From assembly GCF_001437405.1 (NCBI RefSeq), contig NZ_JQBY01000016.1, positions 1-49,916 on the forward strand: a stretch of DNA of 49,916 bases. Reading direction: 5' to 3'. The DNA is from Pediococcus ethanolidurans (GTDB lineage: Bacteria; Bacillota; Bacilli; Lactobacillales; Lactobacillaceae). Shown in pieces: positions 26,138-36,315 of the stretch. The notes beneath the pieces are model-generated. The model made no database searches and was not told the DNA's origin. It was given only the letters and a program-made list of their open reading frames with translations. Position 1 is the first letter of the stretch; the number at the start of each line of letters is the position of its first letter. A program made the position numbers and the translations under genes.

Positions 26138-26986
26138 TTGATTACAATTGGACTCACAACCTGGACGGATCATCCGGCACTTATAAATCATGAAGATCGA
26201 AAAGTTGAATTAACTGAATATGCAGGCTATTTTCCAGTTGTAGAAGTGGACACTTCATTTTATGGCGTGCCAAGGGTATCAACAGTAGAGAATTGGCAAA
26301 AATCAGTTCCAGAAAAATTTCAATTTATCATTAAAGCAAATAAACTAATGACTTTACACGACGGTGCAGATGTTGATGAGTACCTATCGGATGAACATCG
26401 TCTTGTGTTTACCGAGTTTCGCAAAATGGTCCGCCCGTTAGTTAAAAAAGATCAACTAAAAACGGTTTTATTTCAATTTCCACCTTATTTTAATTGTGAG
26501 ATGAATAATATTCGTTATTTGCGGGATGTGCGGGTACTAATGAGTGATTTGCCGATTGCCGTGGAATTTCGTAATCCAAGTTGGTATGACCCGGCCGTTC
26601 GTGATGAAACCATGCTTTATTTAAAAAAATTAGGTATGAGTCATGTGGCGGTTGATGAACCGAGTTCGGTACCCAATGGTGTTCCATTAGTTGAGACAGT
26701 GACAAATCAAAATTTGGCTGTGCTCCGATTACACGGACAAAACGCTAAAGGTTGGGTTGAAAAAGGACCAGACTGGCGGAAAAAACGGACTTTGTATAAG
26801 TATTCTGAAGCAGAACTGCAAACCTTCGCGAAATTAGCTCAAAAATTAGAATTACAAGCAGAAGAAGTTTGTATAATCTTTAATAATAATGGCGGTAGAG
26901 ATGCGGCTGGAAATGCACTCAGATTGAAAGAAATATTGGGAATCAATTTTGATGGTTTGGGACCATTACAACTCGGACTATTTTAA
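26138..26986 (+). CDS. DUF72 (YecE/YunF) family protein
   Basis: A 282-residue cytoplasmic protein of the DUF72 family, a TIM-barrel-like fold of uncertain function. Typical segments are the opening ITIGLTTWTDHP, VEVDTSFYGVP (about residues 35-45), FIIKANKLMTLHDG, LFQFPPYF, VEFRNPSWYD, LRLHGQNAKGW and CIIFNNNGGRDAAGNAL. These motifs are conserved in the family, and a hydrolase-like pocket has been suggested. The start is TTG, eight bases after GAGG; no ATG fits. It is a single gene with a terminator upstream. Confidence 0.82.
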   Translation: MITIGLTTWTDHPALINHEDRKVELTEYAGYFPVVEVDTSFYGVPRVSTVENWQKSVPEKFQFIIKANKLMTLHDGADVDEYLSDEHRLVFTEFRKMVRPLVKKDQLKTVLFQFPPYFNCEMNNIRYLRDVRVLMSDLPIAVEFRNPSWYDPAVRDETMLYLKKLGMSHVAVDEPSSVPNGVPLVETVTNQNLAVLRLHGQNAKGWVEKGPDWRKKRTLYKYSEAELQTFAKLAQKLELQAEEVCIIFNNNGGRDAAGNALRLKEILGINFDGLGPLQLGLF

Positions 26987-27084
26987 TGACGTAAAAAAAT
27001 AAGTTACTGCGAATTAAACGGATGAAACAGCCTTTGCGTAGCGTTTCATTGTGATATACTTAAAGTTAAAACATTCTAAATTAA

Positions 27085-29163
<2,079 letters not shown>

Positions 29164-29193
29164 GTTAGTTTTATAAGAACACGATGATATTGT

Positions 29194-29246
29194 AAAAACC
29201 AATCTAAGACTAAGTGAACAGTTAGCGGCGTCTTGGGTTGGTTTTT
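29194..29246 (+). terminator. metG terminator
   Basis: AAAAACCAATCTAAGAC pairs with GTCTTGGGTTGGTTTTT. The tatD ribosome site follows 11 bases later, so some read-through or an internal promoter must feed tatD. Confidence 0.8.
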
Positions 29247-29263
29247 GATAGTTGGAGGTAACT

Positions 29264-30049
29264 ATGCAATTATTTGATTCACATACCCATTTAAATGATC
29301 CAGCTTTTTTGGGACATGAAAAAGCTTATCTCGAGCATGCACATAAACTAGGTGTTGAAAAGATGGCGATGGTGGGTTCAAATGCCGAGTTTAATGCGTC
29401 TGCAATCAAACTGGCTCATCAATATGATGATGTTTACGCAGTAGTTGGCTGGCATCCAGAAGATTCTAAATATTTCCATGAAACGCAAGCAGAAGTTTTA
29501 CGGAATCAATTACAAGATTCTAAGGTAGTAGCTCTTGGTGAAATTGGATTGGATTATTATGAGACAAATTCACCTCGAAAAATTCAGCGTCGTGTCTTTG
29601 AAGAACAACTTGAATTGGCTAGTAAATTTCATATACCAGTTGCTATTCATAATCGTGACGCTTTTGAAGATACGTATGCCATCTTGAAGAATGCACATGT
29701 AGAAAATTTTGGCGGTGTCATGCATAGTTTTAATGGTGATCCTGAGTGGCTAAACAAATTTCTAGAGTTGGGGATGCATATCTCTTACAGTGGTGTGGCC
29801 AGCTTTAACTCGGCACATGATGTTCATAAATCAGTTCAGGCAACACCGGCAGATCGCATTATGGCGGAAACGGACGCCCCTTATCTAGCACCAATTCCCT
29901 TTCGGGGGAAACAAAACGAACCTGCTTACACGTTGTATGTGGTTGAAGCTTTAGCCCGTCTACGTGATGAGGATCCTGATGTGACAGGAAAGGCAACCTA
30001 CGAAAATGCCAAACAATTTTATAAGGTAAATGATGATGAAAAAAATTAA
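29264..30049 (+). CDS. tatD: TatD-family metal-dependent DNase
   Basis: TatD proteins are TIM-barrel hydrolases with 3'-5' DNase activity linked to DNA repair and turnover. The 261 residues show the HxH site DSHTHLND (4-11), the metal-bridging Glu in GEIGLDYYE (about 95), IHNRDA, MHSFNGD and the late Asp in AETDAPYLAP. The ATG at 29264 follows GGAGG by six bases; a longer reading from a TTG would overlap the ribosome site. It overlaps rnmV by 20 bases, so the two are coupled. Confidence 0.92.
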   Translation: MQLFDSHTHLNDPAFLGHEKAYLEHAHKLGVEKMAMVGSNAEFNASAIKLAHQYDDVYAVVGWHPEDSKYFHETQAEVLRNQLQDSKVVALGEIGLDYYETNSPRKIQRRVFEEQLELASKFHIPVAIHNRDAFEDTYAILKNAHVENFGGVMHSFNGDPEWLNKFLELGMHISYSGVASFNSAHDVHKSVQATPADRIMAETDAPYLAPIPFRGKQNEPAYTLYVVEALARLRDEDPDVTGKATYENAKQFYKVNDDEKN

Positions 30050-30587
30050 AGAAGTTATTGTTGTTGAAGGTAAGGATGACACGGTACGCATAAAAAAAGC
30101 TGTGAATGCAGATACGTTGGAAACACGAGGTTCTGCCATTTCTGAGGAAACGATCGAACAAATTCGGCGTTTACAAGCAGAACGGGGTGTAATTGTGTTT
30201 ACTGATCCTGATTTTTCGGGTGAGAAAATTCGTAAGACCATTTCGGCTGAAGTCCCTGAAGTTAAACATGCATTTTTGGCCAGAAAAGATGCTGTGCCAA
30301 GTAAAAAAGGAAGTTTAGGTGTAGAACACGCAACACCTGAAGTGATTCGCGAAGCGCTAGGTAAAGTGTACACGGAAGCTGCTGATGCGCCGTTGCAAAT
30401 TACGAGGGATGATTTACTGGATGCAGATCTAATTGCAGGAACGCATGCAAAACAACGCCGTATGGAGTTATGCGAGCTCTTGAATATTGGATATGTTAAC
30501 GGTAAACAATTAGTTAAGAGGTTACAGTTGTTTCAAATAAGTCGTAAAGCCTTTCAAGCTGCTGTTGACCAATTAGATCAAAAATAG
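30030..30587 (+). CDS. rnmV: ribonuclease M5
   Basis: Matures the 3' and 5' ends of 5S rRNA. The 185-residue protein opens with the TOPRIM domain: VVEGKDDT with the catalytic Glu (about residue 12) and FTDPDFSGEKIR with the DxD (about 56). The rest is the M5-specific C-terminal part. Three ATGs stand in a row (30030, 30033, 30036) behind AAGG; the second or third is better spaced, and I give the longest reading. It starts inside tatD and ends nine bases before rsmA, the usual firmicute order. Confidence 0.93.
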   Translation: MMMKKIKEVIVVEGKDDTVRIKKAVNADTLETRGSAISEETIEQIRRLQAERGVIVFTDPDFSGEKIRKTISAEVPEVKHAFLARKDAVPSKKGSLGVEHATPEVIREALGKVYTEAADAPLQITRDDLLDADLIAGTHAKQRRMELCELLNIGYVNGKQLVKRLQLFQISRKAFQAAVDQLDQK

Positions 30588-30596
30588 GGAGAAAAA

Positions 30597-31472
30597 ATGA
30601 CAGAACACATAGATATTGCGGATCCAATTCGAACGCGGGCAATTTTAGAACGTTATCGATTAAATGCCAAAAAGAGTTTGGGCCAAAATTTTTTGACGCG
30701 ACCACAAATCCTAAAAGATATTGTGGCAGCTGCTGACATTTCTGATGCGGACGATGTGATTGAAGTTGGCCCAGGAATTGGTGCGCTGACGGAGCAACTG
30801 GCTCGTCATGCACACCATGTTTTGGCGTTTGAAATTGACGAAAATTTACTTGATGTTTTGGATGAAACTCTGGATCCCTACGAAAATATCACGATTGTGA
30901 ATGCGGATATTTTGAAGGTTGATTTACCCAAAGTTGTGGCAGAAAATTTGGATGGTAACCATACCTTAAAAATTGTGGCAAATTTACCGTACTATATTAC
31001 AACACCAATTCTAAAGGGGTTGTTGCAAAGTTCTTTGAAACTGGATCAAATTGTGGTGATGATGCAAAAAGAGGTTGCGGATAGACTAAATGCACAGCCT
31101 GGCAATAAAGAATATGGTTCATTGAGTGTGGCGGTACAGCTTGATATGAATGTGAATGTAGAATTTGAGGTGCCAAGAACGGCTTTTATGCCACAGCCTA
31201 ATGTGGATTCGGCGATTGTGAAGTTAACCAAAAGGGAGCCGTGGCCAGTGCAACCCAATTCACGAGATGCGTTTTTTAAGACGGTGCATGCTTGTTTTGC
31301 GCACCGAAGAAAGACGTTGTGGAACAACTTATTGGGTATGTATGGTAAGACGCCGGAAGTGAAAGAAAGTTTAACTAAGGTGTTAGAGAAACTGAGTATT
31401 AAACCAGGAATAAGACCAGAAAGATTGACGGTTGTTGATTTTATAAGGTTGACGAATGAATTAGAAAAGTGA
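30597..31472 (+). CDS. rsmA: 16S rRNA dimethyladenosine transferase
   Basis: Dimethylates two adjacent adenines near the 3' end of 16S rRNA during small-subunit assembly (KsgA). The 291 residues have KKSLGQNFL (about 22-30), the SAM motif IEVGPGIGALTEQL (about 57-70), the acidic FEIDENL and the catalytic NLPYYITTPI (about 127-136). A small helical C-terminal domain follows. GGGAG precedes the ATG, nine bases behind rnmV. A repeat element begins right at the stop codon (the TGA is part of GTGAGCGAGG). Codon use drifts towards higher GC near the end. Confidence 0.95.
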   Translation: MTEHIDIADPIRTRAILERYRLNAKKSLGQNFLTRPQILKDIVAAADISDADDVIEVGPGIGALTEQLARHAHHVLAFEIDENLLDVLDETLDPYENITIVNADILKVDLPKVVAENLDGNHTLKIVANLPYYITTPILKGLLQSSLKLDQIVVMMQKEVADRLNAQPGNKEYGSLSVAVQLDMNVNVEFEVPRTAFMPQPNVDSAIVKLTKREPWPVQPNSRDAFFKTVHACFAHRRKTLWNNLLGMYGKTPEVKESLTKVLEKLSIKPGIRPERLTVVDFIRLTNELEK

Positions 31473-31873
31473 GCGAGGCAAGTCGATAGAAGGGCAAACC
31501 TAAGGTCAACGGATGCGGGATCGCGATCCCGCGGGAGTTGGGCTTAGGTTTGCCCTTCTGACTTGCCGAGCTGTCCTAGGGCATGAGAAAGAAAAAAAGA
31601 GAAGAGACGGATGCGGGATCGCGATCCCGCGGGAGTTGGCCATAGGTTTTCCCTTCAGACTTGCCGAGCTGTCCTAGGGCATGAGAAAGAAAAAAGGAGA
31701 AGAGACGGATGCGGGATCGCGATCCCGCGGGAGTTGGCCATAGGTTTGCCCTTCAGACTTGCCGAGCTGTCCTAGGGCATGAGAAAGAAAAAAGGAGAAG
31801 AGACGGATGCGGGATCGCGATCCCGCGAGAGTTGGGCTTAGGTTTGCCCTTCAGACTTGCCGAGCTGTCCTAG
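31470..31873 (+). repeat. 98-bp tandem repeat array with GC-rich palindrome
   Basis: Four units begin CGGATGCGGG at 31510, 31608, 31706 and 31804, exactly 98 bases apart; the last is partial and ends at 31873. Each contains the perfect 18-bp palindrome GCGGGATCGCGATCCCGC (31515, 31613, 31711, 31809). The first unit forms a full hairpin with a unique left arm: GGCAAGTC (31477-31484) with GACTTGCC (31560-31567), and AGAAGGGCAAACCTAAG (31488-31504) with CTTAGGTTTGCCCTTCT (31543-31559). Later units keep only the tip and right arm. Units 2 and 3 share GGCCATAGG where 1 and 4 have GGGCTTAGG. It is much more GC-rich than its surroundings. It fills most of the 519-base gap before veg. Confidence 0.9.
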
Positions 31874-31909
31874 AAGTAACAATAAAACATGTTGTTTTAA
31901 AAATAGCGG

Positions 31910-31938
31910 TTGCAGCTCACTGAACGTTGTGGTATAAT
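31910..31938 (+). promoter_or_regulatory. veg promoter
   Basis: TTGCAG (31910-31915) and TATAAT (31933-31938) have a 17-base spacer, close to the sigma-A ideal. Veg promoters are known to be strong in other firmicutes. Confidence 0.8.
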
Positions 31939-31991
31939 TTGCGTTTTTTGTGAAACTATGTTACAATGTTTCACATGGGAAGGTGAAGCCA

Positions 31992-32228
31992 ATGCCAAAC
32001 ACACTAGCCACAATTAAGTCAAAGCTAGACAACAAAGTTGGAGAAGAAATGATGGTTGTTGCCCAAGCTGGTCGTAAGAAGATTACGAAGCGTCATGGAA
32101 TTCTCCACAAAACTTATCCAGCGGTTTTCGTGGTTGATTTAGATCAGGATGAAAATTCTTTCGAACGAGTATCATACAGTTATACTGATATTCTAACTAA
32201 GAACATCGAAATCGCATTTGAAGATTAA
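31992..32228 (+). CDS. veg: Veg protein (DUF1021)
   Basis: A 78-residue beta-rich protein conserved in firmicutes; in B. subtilis Veg promotes biofilm formation. It starts MPNTLATIKSKLDNKVGEEM and has the family core QAGRKKITKRHGILHKTYPAVFVVDL (given here in part only as a landmark, residues about 24-45). I set the start at 31992, seven bases behind GGAAGGTG; an in-frame extension upstream lacks a ribosome site. It lies between rsmA and ispE, as in many bacilli, with a strong promoter of its own. Confidence 0.9.
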   Translation: MPNTLATIKSKLDNKVGEEMMVVAQAGRKKITKRHGILHKTYPAVFVVDLDQDENSFERVSYSYTDILTKNIEIAFED

Positions 32229-32236
32229 AAATAATC

Positions 32237-32255
32237 GGACCGCGAAGGTCTTTTT
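32237..32255 (+). terminator. veg terminator
   Basis: A compact GGACC-GCGA-AGGTC stem-loop followed by T5, nine bases after the stop. Confidence 0.75.
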
Positions 32256-32395
32256 ATTTTGTCTAAATTTAATTAGTCCCTTTGGAGAAAGTAAGATTAG
32301 ATAAAAAAATTGAGCTTTTTATGCAACACTGGTACTTTACCGTTTTTTTAAGTATAATTGTGATAAAATACAGGATTAATAAACAAGGTGATTGC

Positions 32396-33250
32396 ATGGA
32401 GACAACGGAAAAAGCCCCGGCCAAACTAAATTTGTTTTTGGATACCCCATATAATCATGCGGATGGGCTTCAAGAGTGGAACATGGTAATGACCTCGGTG
32501 GATCTTGCCGACTACGTTAAAATTGAAACAAAACCTGGGAAACACGCTATTAGTGTGCATACAGATACCGGGTTTTTACCAAATGACAGTCGTAATTTGG
32601 CCTATCAAGCGGCAAAATTATTGCAACATGAATTTCATGTGCAGGCAGGTGCAAAAATTCGAATTAAAAAAAATATTCCTGTTGCGGCAGGAATGGGCGG
32701 TGGTTCATCAGATGCTGCTGCGGTTTTACGTGGTTTAAATAATTTATGGAATCTTGGTGTTTCTAAAAAACAGTTGGCAGAGTTGGGTTTGCAGATTGAT
32801 TCTGATGTGCCTTACTGTGTGTATAGTCAAACGGCCTATGTTTATGGAAAAGGCGAAAGGATTCAGCTTTTAAGACAACTACCGGCAATGTACTTTGTGA
32901 TTGCTAAACCTAAGCTGAGTGTTTCAACACCAAAAATCTTGAGACAGATTGATCATAAAAGTTTAGACCATTTGGAAATCGAGGGCATTTTAGACGCCAT
33001 TAAGCAGAATGATTTTACAAAAATCTGTGCGAATGTGGGAAATGTTCTTGAACCGGTGACCGGACAGATGCATCCTCAAATTCTTCAGTTAAAGGACCGG
33101 ATGCTTCGTTATGGTGCTGAAGCAGCACAAATGAGCGGTACAGGGCCGACCGTATTTGGAATTTGTCGCAAAGAAAGTCGTGCTCAGCATTTAGTGAATA
33201 GTTTGAAAGGATTTTGTCCTGAAGTTTATCTTGTGAGACCGGTAAATTAA
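32396..33250 (+). CDS. ispE: 4-diphosphocytidyl-2-C-methylerythritol kinase homologue (GHMP kinase)
   Basis: The 284-residue GHMP kinase has EKAPAKLNLFLDTP (residues 5-18), the glycine-rich ATP motif PVAAGMGGGSSDAAA (about 93-107) and the third motif MSGTGPTVFGI (about 247). In full MEP pathways IspE phosphorylates CDP-methylerythritol. Here no other MEP gene is seen and mvaA is present, so this is probably an orphan IspE with another role, as in other lactobacilli. GGTG stands seven bases before the chosen ATG. A longer reading from 32282 would translate the promoter region and is rejected. Confidence 0.9.
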   Translation: METTEKAPAKLNLFLDTPYNHADGLQEWNMVMTSVDLADYVKIETKPGKHAISVHTDTGFLPNDSRNLAYQAAKLLQHEFHVQAGAKIRIKKNIPVAAGMGGGSSDAAAVLRGLNNLWNLGVSKKQLAELGLQIDSDVPYCVYSQTAYVYGKGERIQLLRQLPAMYFVIAKPKLSVSTPKILRQIDHKSLDHLEIEGILDAIKQNDFTKICANVGNVLEPVTGQMHPQILQLKDRMLRYGAEAAQMSGTGPTVFGICRKESRAQHLVNSLKGFCPEVYLVRPVN

Positions 33251-33251
33251 A

Positions 33252-33297
33252 AAGAGAATTGCCAATGAATTTAAATTGGTCAATTCTCTATTTTTTA
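33252..33297. terminator. bidirectional terminator after ispE
   Basis: AGAGAATTG and CAATTCTCT pair, with an inner CAAT/ATTG, A tract to the left and T6 to the right. It is shared with the convergent small gene. Confidence 0.8.
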
Positions 33298-33492
33298 AGC
33301 TAATAATGCGGAAATGCCAAGGCCGATAAAGATTAAGCCAAAAAAGATACTGTACCAAATTGCAAATGGCATAAATAGAGATGAGTGACTATTCATACTG
33401 ACACGTAATGTTTTCCAACTCTTGTGAACACTGTAAAACTGAAACAAACCAATCAAGATAGCTACTACACCAATTATGAGGTTAGCATTCAT
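33295..33492 (-). CDS. small two-pass membrane protein, unknown
   Basis: A 65-residue protein with two hydrophobic segments (about residues 3-20 and 41-63) and a short polar middle with KSWKTLRVS. I do not recognise it. The internal ATG is chosen because GAAGG stands eight bases before it; an ATG five codons upstream would overlap that site. It shares a terminator with ispE. Confidence 0.6.
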   Translation of the reverse strand: MNANLIIGVVAILIGLFQFYSVHKSWKTLRVSMNSHSSLFMPFAIWYSIFFGLIFIGLGISALLA

Positions 33493-33608
33493 CACAATCG
33501 CCTTCATTCAAGTTTACAAATCTAATTAAACAATTATTTCCACATTATTAACCAAAGTATAGCATCGATATCAGCCTTTTGCAAACGCTTTCAGCTTCGA
33601 CTGATTGT

Positions 33609-33857
33609 TTAATAATAACTTCTGAAAATCATAAATAAGAGTCCGGTGCCAATCAGAATCACCAGAAGCATTAGACCAAGGTTTAGCCAAGAAAAATGAC
33701 GTGATAAATACATTGATCCACCGGCCAAACTTAAACTAACGGCAATTAAGATAATGATCAGCGAAATTGGAAACCCAAATTTATAGAGAAAATAGGCCAT
33801 AATCACATAGCCAAACAGATACTGAATGAGCATAAATTGGTTATTAGGTCGCTTCAT
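33609..33857 (-). CDS. small membrane protein, unknown
   Basis: An 82-residue protein with three short hydrophobic segments (about residues 10-27, 28-46 and 56-78). It has no recognisable motif. GGGAGGG stands nine bases before the ATG. It begins 31 bases after the stop codon of the hemolysin III-like gene on the same strand, so the two are probably co-transcribed. Confidence 0.6.
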   Translation of the reverse strand: MKRPNNQFMLIQYLFGYVIMAYFLYKFGFPISLIIILIAVSLSLAGGSMYLSRHFSWLNLGLMLLVILIGTGLLFMIFRSYY

Positions 33858-33888
33858 CTAAATTTACCCTCCCATACATTGTTGTACC

Positions 33889-34551
33889 CTAAATATACAG
33901 CAAAATGGAAAAATACATGAGTGCGGCGCCTACCAAAACTAAAATATGCCACCAAACATGGACATATTTTACGTGAGGAATGTTGTAAATTAAACCACCT
34001 AAGGAAAAAGCAATGCCACCGGCTACAAGCAGGCTGATTCCAACAATACCTAAGCTTTCATAGAGCTGTTTTGCACCCACTAGGCATAACCACCCCATTA
34101 GTACATAAATCAAAGTTTCAATTTTTTTGAATTTTCCAACCGCAAAAAATTGAAAAATAATTCCGGAAATGGCTAATAACCAAATAACAATACATAAAAC
34201 AATTCCTAAGGCGCCACGAATTGCCAACAAACAGTATGGCGTGTAGGTACCAGCAATTAAAAAATTAATACTATCATGATCTAATATTTGGAAGACATGA
34301 CTAGCTCTTGTGAAATAGAGACTATGAAACATAGTAGAAGAAAAGAATAGGACCAAAAGGCTGATGCTGTAGATGGTGTATGCGACTATATCGAGTGGTT
34401 TGCCAAGTCCAATTCCTTTTATTAATAGCAAAACGGTTCCAGCGATACTTAAAAAGAAGCCTAAACCATGTGTAATGGCACTCCAAATTTCGTTTAGTAA
34501 TTGGCTGTGATGCATAGAAAGGGGATTCTTTAGATTAGTTGTTGGTTTCAA
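33889..34551 (-). CDS. hemolysin III / PAQR-family membrane protein
   Basis: The 220-residue protein has seven hydrophobic segments and the family's conserved His, Ser and Asp residues: NEIWSAITHGLGFFLS near residue 20, TMFHSLYF (about 75), LDHDSINFLIAGTYTP (about 88) and VWWHILVLVGA near the end. Related PAQR proteins bind zinc and act as amide hydrolases on lipids. Bacterial YqfA/YplQ are tied to membrane fluidity. The start is taken as TTG, eight bases behind GGAGG; a GTG further up would contain that site. It is divergent from a TetR regulator, whose palindromic sites overlap its promoter, so it is the likely target. Confidence 0.85.
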   Translation of the reverse strand: MKPTTNLKNPLSMHHSQLLNEIWSAITHGLGFFLSIAGTVLLLIKGIGLGKPLDIVAYTIYSISLLVLFFSSTMFHSLYFTRASHVFQILDHDSINFLIAGTYTPYCLLAIRGALGIVLCIVIWLLAISGIIFQFFAVGKFKKIETLIYVLMGWLCLVGAKQLYESLGIVGISLLVAGGIAFSLGGLIYNIPHVKYVHVWWHILVLVGAALMYFSILLYI

Positions 34552-34569
34552 TGTGCATTCCTCCACTTC

Positions 34570-34612
34570 AACTAGATATTATATACTAATTATCTAGTTT
34601 TTAAAACTAGAT
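34570..34612. promoter_or_regulatory. TetR-type operator cluster over the hemolysin III promoter
   Basis: Three half-sites AACTAGATA (34570-34578), TATCTAGTT (34591-34599) and AAACTAGAT (34604-34612) form two overlapping inverted repeats; the second is an almost perfect 21-bp palindrome (34592-34612). On the minus strand TATAAT and a TTTTAA -35 at 17 bases lie inside the cluster. A repressor bound here would block the hemolysin III gene. The TetR gene beside it is the likely source. Confidence 0.7.
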
Positions 34613-34690
34613 GATATCAAAAACTTGTAAATTACCTAATTTTTCTGAAAATGGTATGATATTAGAAAGAGTAAAGTAAAGAGGGAAATC

Positions 34691-35203
34691 ATGGCAAAGC
34701 GTTCGAATACTAAACAAAAAATTGTGCTGGCCTTATTTGAATTAATGAAGACCCGCTCAGTAGATGAAGTGACAGTTAGCGATATTTGTAAACAGGCGTC
34801 TGTATCGCGGATGTCATATTATCGAAGTTTTAAATCAAAACAACAGATCTTGGAATACCAATTTGATGAAGTGTTTCAAGAATTCTTTAGCTACCTTCAG
34901 GTGATGAACAATCATGACATGACGGCTTTTTTGGATGCCTTTTTTACGGTTATTCGTCGTCATCGGGGAACAGTAAACATTTTAATCAAGGCCGATTTAG
35001 TGGGTATTATTTTGGATAAATTGCAATTCTATATTACGGATCTTGTGGATAAGGATGTTTTAAAAATTCGGGATCGCGCATCTAAAATGTGGATTGCCTT
35101 TGTGGCAGGTGGTTTAACTCAAATGATTGTGGAGTGGGATAAAGATGATATGGTCGAGTCCAATGCCGAAATGGTCATGATTGGTCGGAAATTTTTGAAA
35201 TAA
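34691..35203 (+). CDS. TetR/AcrR-family transcriptional regulator
   Basis: A 170-residue regulator with an N-terminal helix-turn-helix: TVSDICKQASVSRMSYYRSFKSKQQIL (about residues 28-54, including the typical YR.F end). The C-terminal ligand or dimer domain is all-helical and slightly short for TetR (usually 190-200). AAGAGGG precedes the ATG. It is divergent from the hemolysin III-like gene with a palindrome cluster between them. The ligand is unknown. Confidence 0.88.
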   Translation: MAKRSNTKQKIVLALFELMKTRSVDEVTVSDICKQASVSRMSYYRSFKSKQQILEYQFDEVFQEFFSYLQVMNNHDMTAFLDAFFTVIRRHRGTVNILIKADLVGIILDKLQFYITDLVDKDVLKIRDRASKMWIAFVAGGLTQMIVEWDKDDMVESNAEMVMIGRKFLK

Positions 35204-35283
35204 AACTGAATTATTTTAGCTATTTTATCCATTCTAATAGTTGTGGCATAAGGAATTAATACTGAAAAATGAAAAGAAATTAA

Positions 35284-35320
35284 ATAAAGCGTTTACATTT
35301 TGGAAGAATTGGTCTACAAT
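35284..35320 (+). promoter_or_regulatory. cre site and promoter of PTS operon 1
   Basis: ATAAAGCGTTTACA (35284-35297) is the reverse complement of TGTAAACGCTTTAT, a close catabolite-responsive element for CcpA. Its TTTACA is also the -35 box, with TACAAT (35315-35320) after 17 bases. Glucose would therefore repress this operon. Confidence 0.8.
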
Positions 35321-35342
35321 TACTTATGGATAAAGTTTTTGT

Positions 35343-35372
35343 GGATCGTTACTAATTCGATTAGGCGTGACC
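35343..35372 (+). promoter_or_regulatory. RAT antiterminator site for LicT, operon 1
   Basis: GGATCGTTACTAATTCGATT followed by AGGCGTGACC fits the LicT/BglG ribonucleic antiterminator pattern (GGATTGTTACTG...GGCAAAACC). Its 3' end overlaps the left arm of the next terminator. Confidence 0.85.
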
Positions 35373-35412
35373 ACAAGCAGTGTAACTCATTGCTTGCGGT
35401 CATTTTTTTTTA
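35368..35412 (+). terminator. LicT-controlled terminator, operon 1
   Basis: GACCACAAGCA pairs with TGCTTGCGGTC and T9 follows. It is exclusive with the RAT hairpin, so antitermination by LicT switches the operon on. Confidence 0.85.
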
Positions 35413-35430
35413 AAAAAAGGATATGATAAA

Positions 35431-36315
35431 ATGTTGACCATCGTTCAGATTTTTAATAACAATGTGGCCTTGATCAAGTTAAATGATAATCGGCAGGCAA
35501 TTGTAAAAGGAAAAGGGATCGTCTTTCAGAAAAAGAAAGGTGACCAGGTAGACGTTAATCAAGTAGAAAAAATTTTTTATTTGGAGACCGCGGAATCTAA
35601 AGAAAATCTATATTTTTTACTTAAAGATATTCCAATTGATATTGTGACAACCACCTATGAAATAGTGGATGTTGCTCAAAAGACTTTTGGTTTTTCAGTT
35701 CTGGATTATGTTTATATCACCCTAAGTGATCATATTTATGGTGTTTATAAACGAATTCAAGCTAATGATTATCATGAAAGTTTGGTTCCAGACATGCACA
35801 CAGAGTACCCGACTGAGTATGCAATTGGAAGAAAAGCCGTTGAAATAGTTTCTAACAACTTGCATATTCAATTACCCAACAGTGAGGTAAAAAGTATTGC
35901 ATTACATTTCATCAATGCGCAAGGCACACCGGGAGCCGACAAACTTGATGAGTCACTGACAACAAGTGTGAATGACATTGTTCAAGAAATTTTAAATCAG
36001 AATCATATTTTACGAACCAAAGAAAACGGCAATTATTATGATCGACTGATGGTGCATTTGCAGTATTTGGTAGATCGACTAAACCAATCTGATACGCACA
36101 GTTCAGCCTTTACAGAATCCTTAGAAAACAGTCTAGAAAACTCTTATCCAAGTTCAGCTAGAATTGCTAAAGAAATTTTTGACAATTTACAAAAACAATT
36201 ATCCGCAACACTTAGTGATAATGAAAAATTATATTTTATTATCCATATTCAACAACTAATTAACGAACAGCCTAAAAATACGGATATTAATGGAGGTATT
36301 CAAAATGGCAAGTAG
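35431..36315 (+). CDS. licT: LicT/BglG-family transcription antiterminator 1
   Basis: The 294-residue RNA-binding regulator lets polymerase pass the terminator at 35368. The N-terminal CAT domain (about residues 1-58) starts MLTIVQIFNNNVALIKLNDN and includes KGKGIVFQKKKGD. Two PRD domains follow, with the phosphorylated His residues in LSDHIYG, LHFINAQG, MVHLQYLVDRL and IIHIQQL. PTS phosphorylation at these sites sets its activity according to sugar supply. It ends 11 bases inside the IIA gene. Its gene is first in its operon, so it feeds back on itself. Confidence 0.9.
   Translation: MLTIVQIFNNNVALIKLNDNRQAIVKGKGIVFQKKKGDQVDVNQVEKIFYLETAESKENLYFLLKDIPIDIVTTTYEIVDVAQKTFGFSVLDYVYITLSDHIYGVYKRIQANDYHESLVPDMHTEYPTEYAIGRKAVEIVSNNLHIQLPNSEVKSIALHFINAQGTPGADKLDESLTTSVNDIVQEILNQNHILRTKENGNYYDRLMVHLQYLVDRLNQSDTHSSAFTESLENSLENSYPSSARIAKEIFDNLQKQLSATLSDNEKLYFIIHIQQLINEQPKNTDINGGIQNGK

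Noticed and set aside
29859-30373. Minus-strand frames across tatD and rnmV
   Set aside because: Both real genes are firmly identified on the plus strand; these are shadow frames.
31470-31873. CRISPR array
   Set aside because: The 98-bp units are nearly identical throughout, with no variable spacers and no cas genes.
32282-32395. N-terminal extension of ispE
   Set aside because: It covers the intergenic promoter region, has no ribosome site, and the ATG at 32396 gives the normal IspE N terminus.
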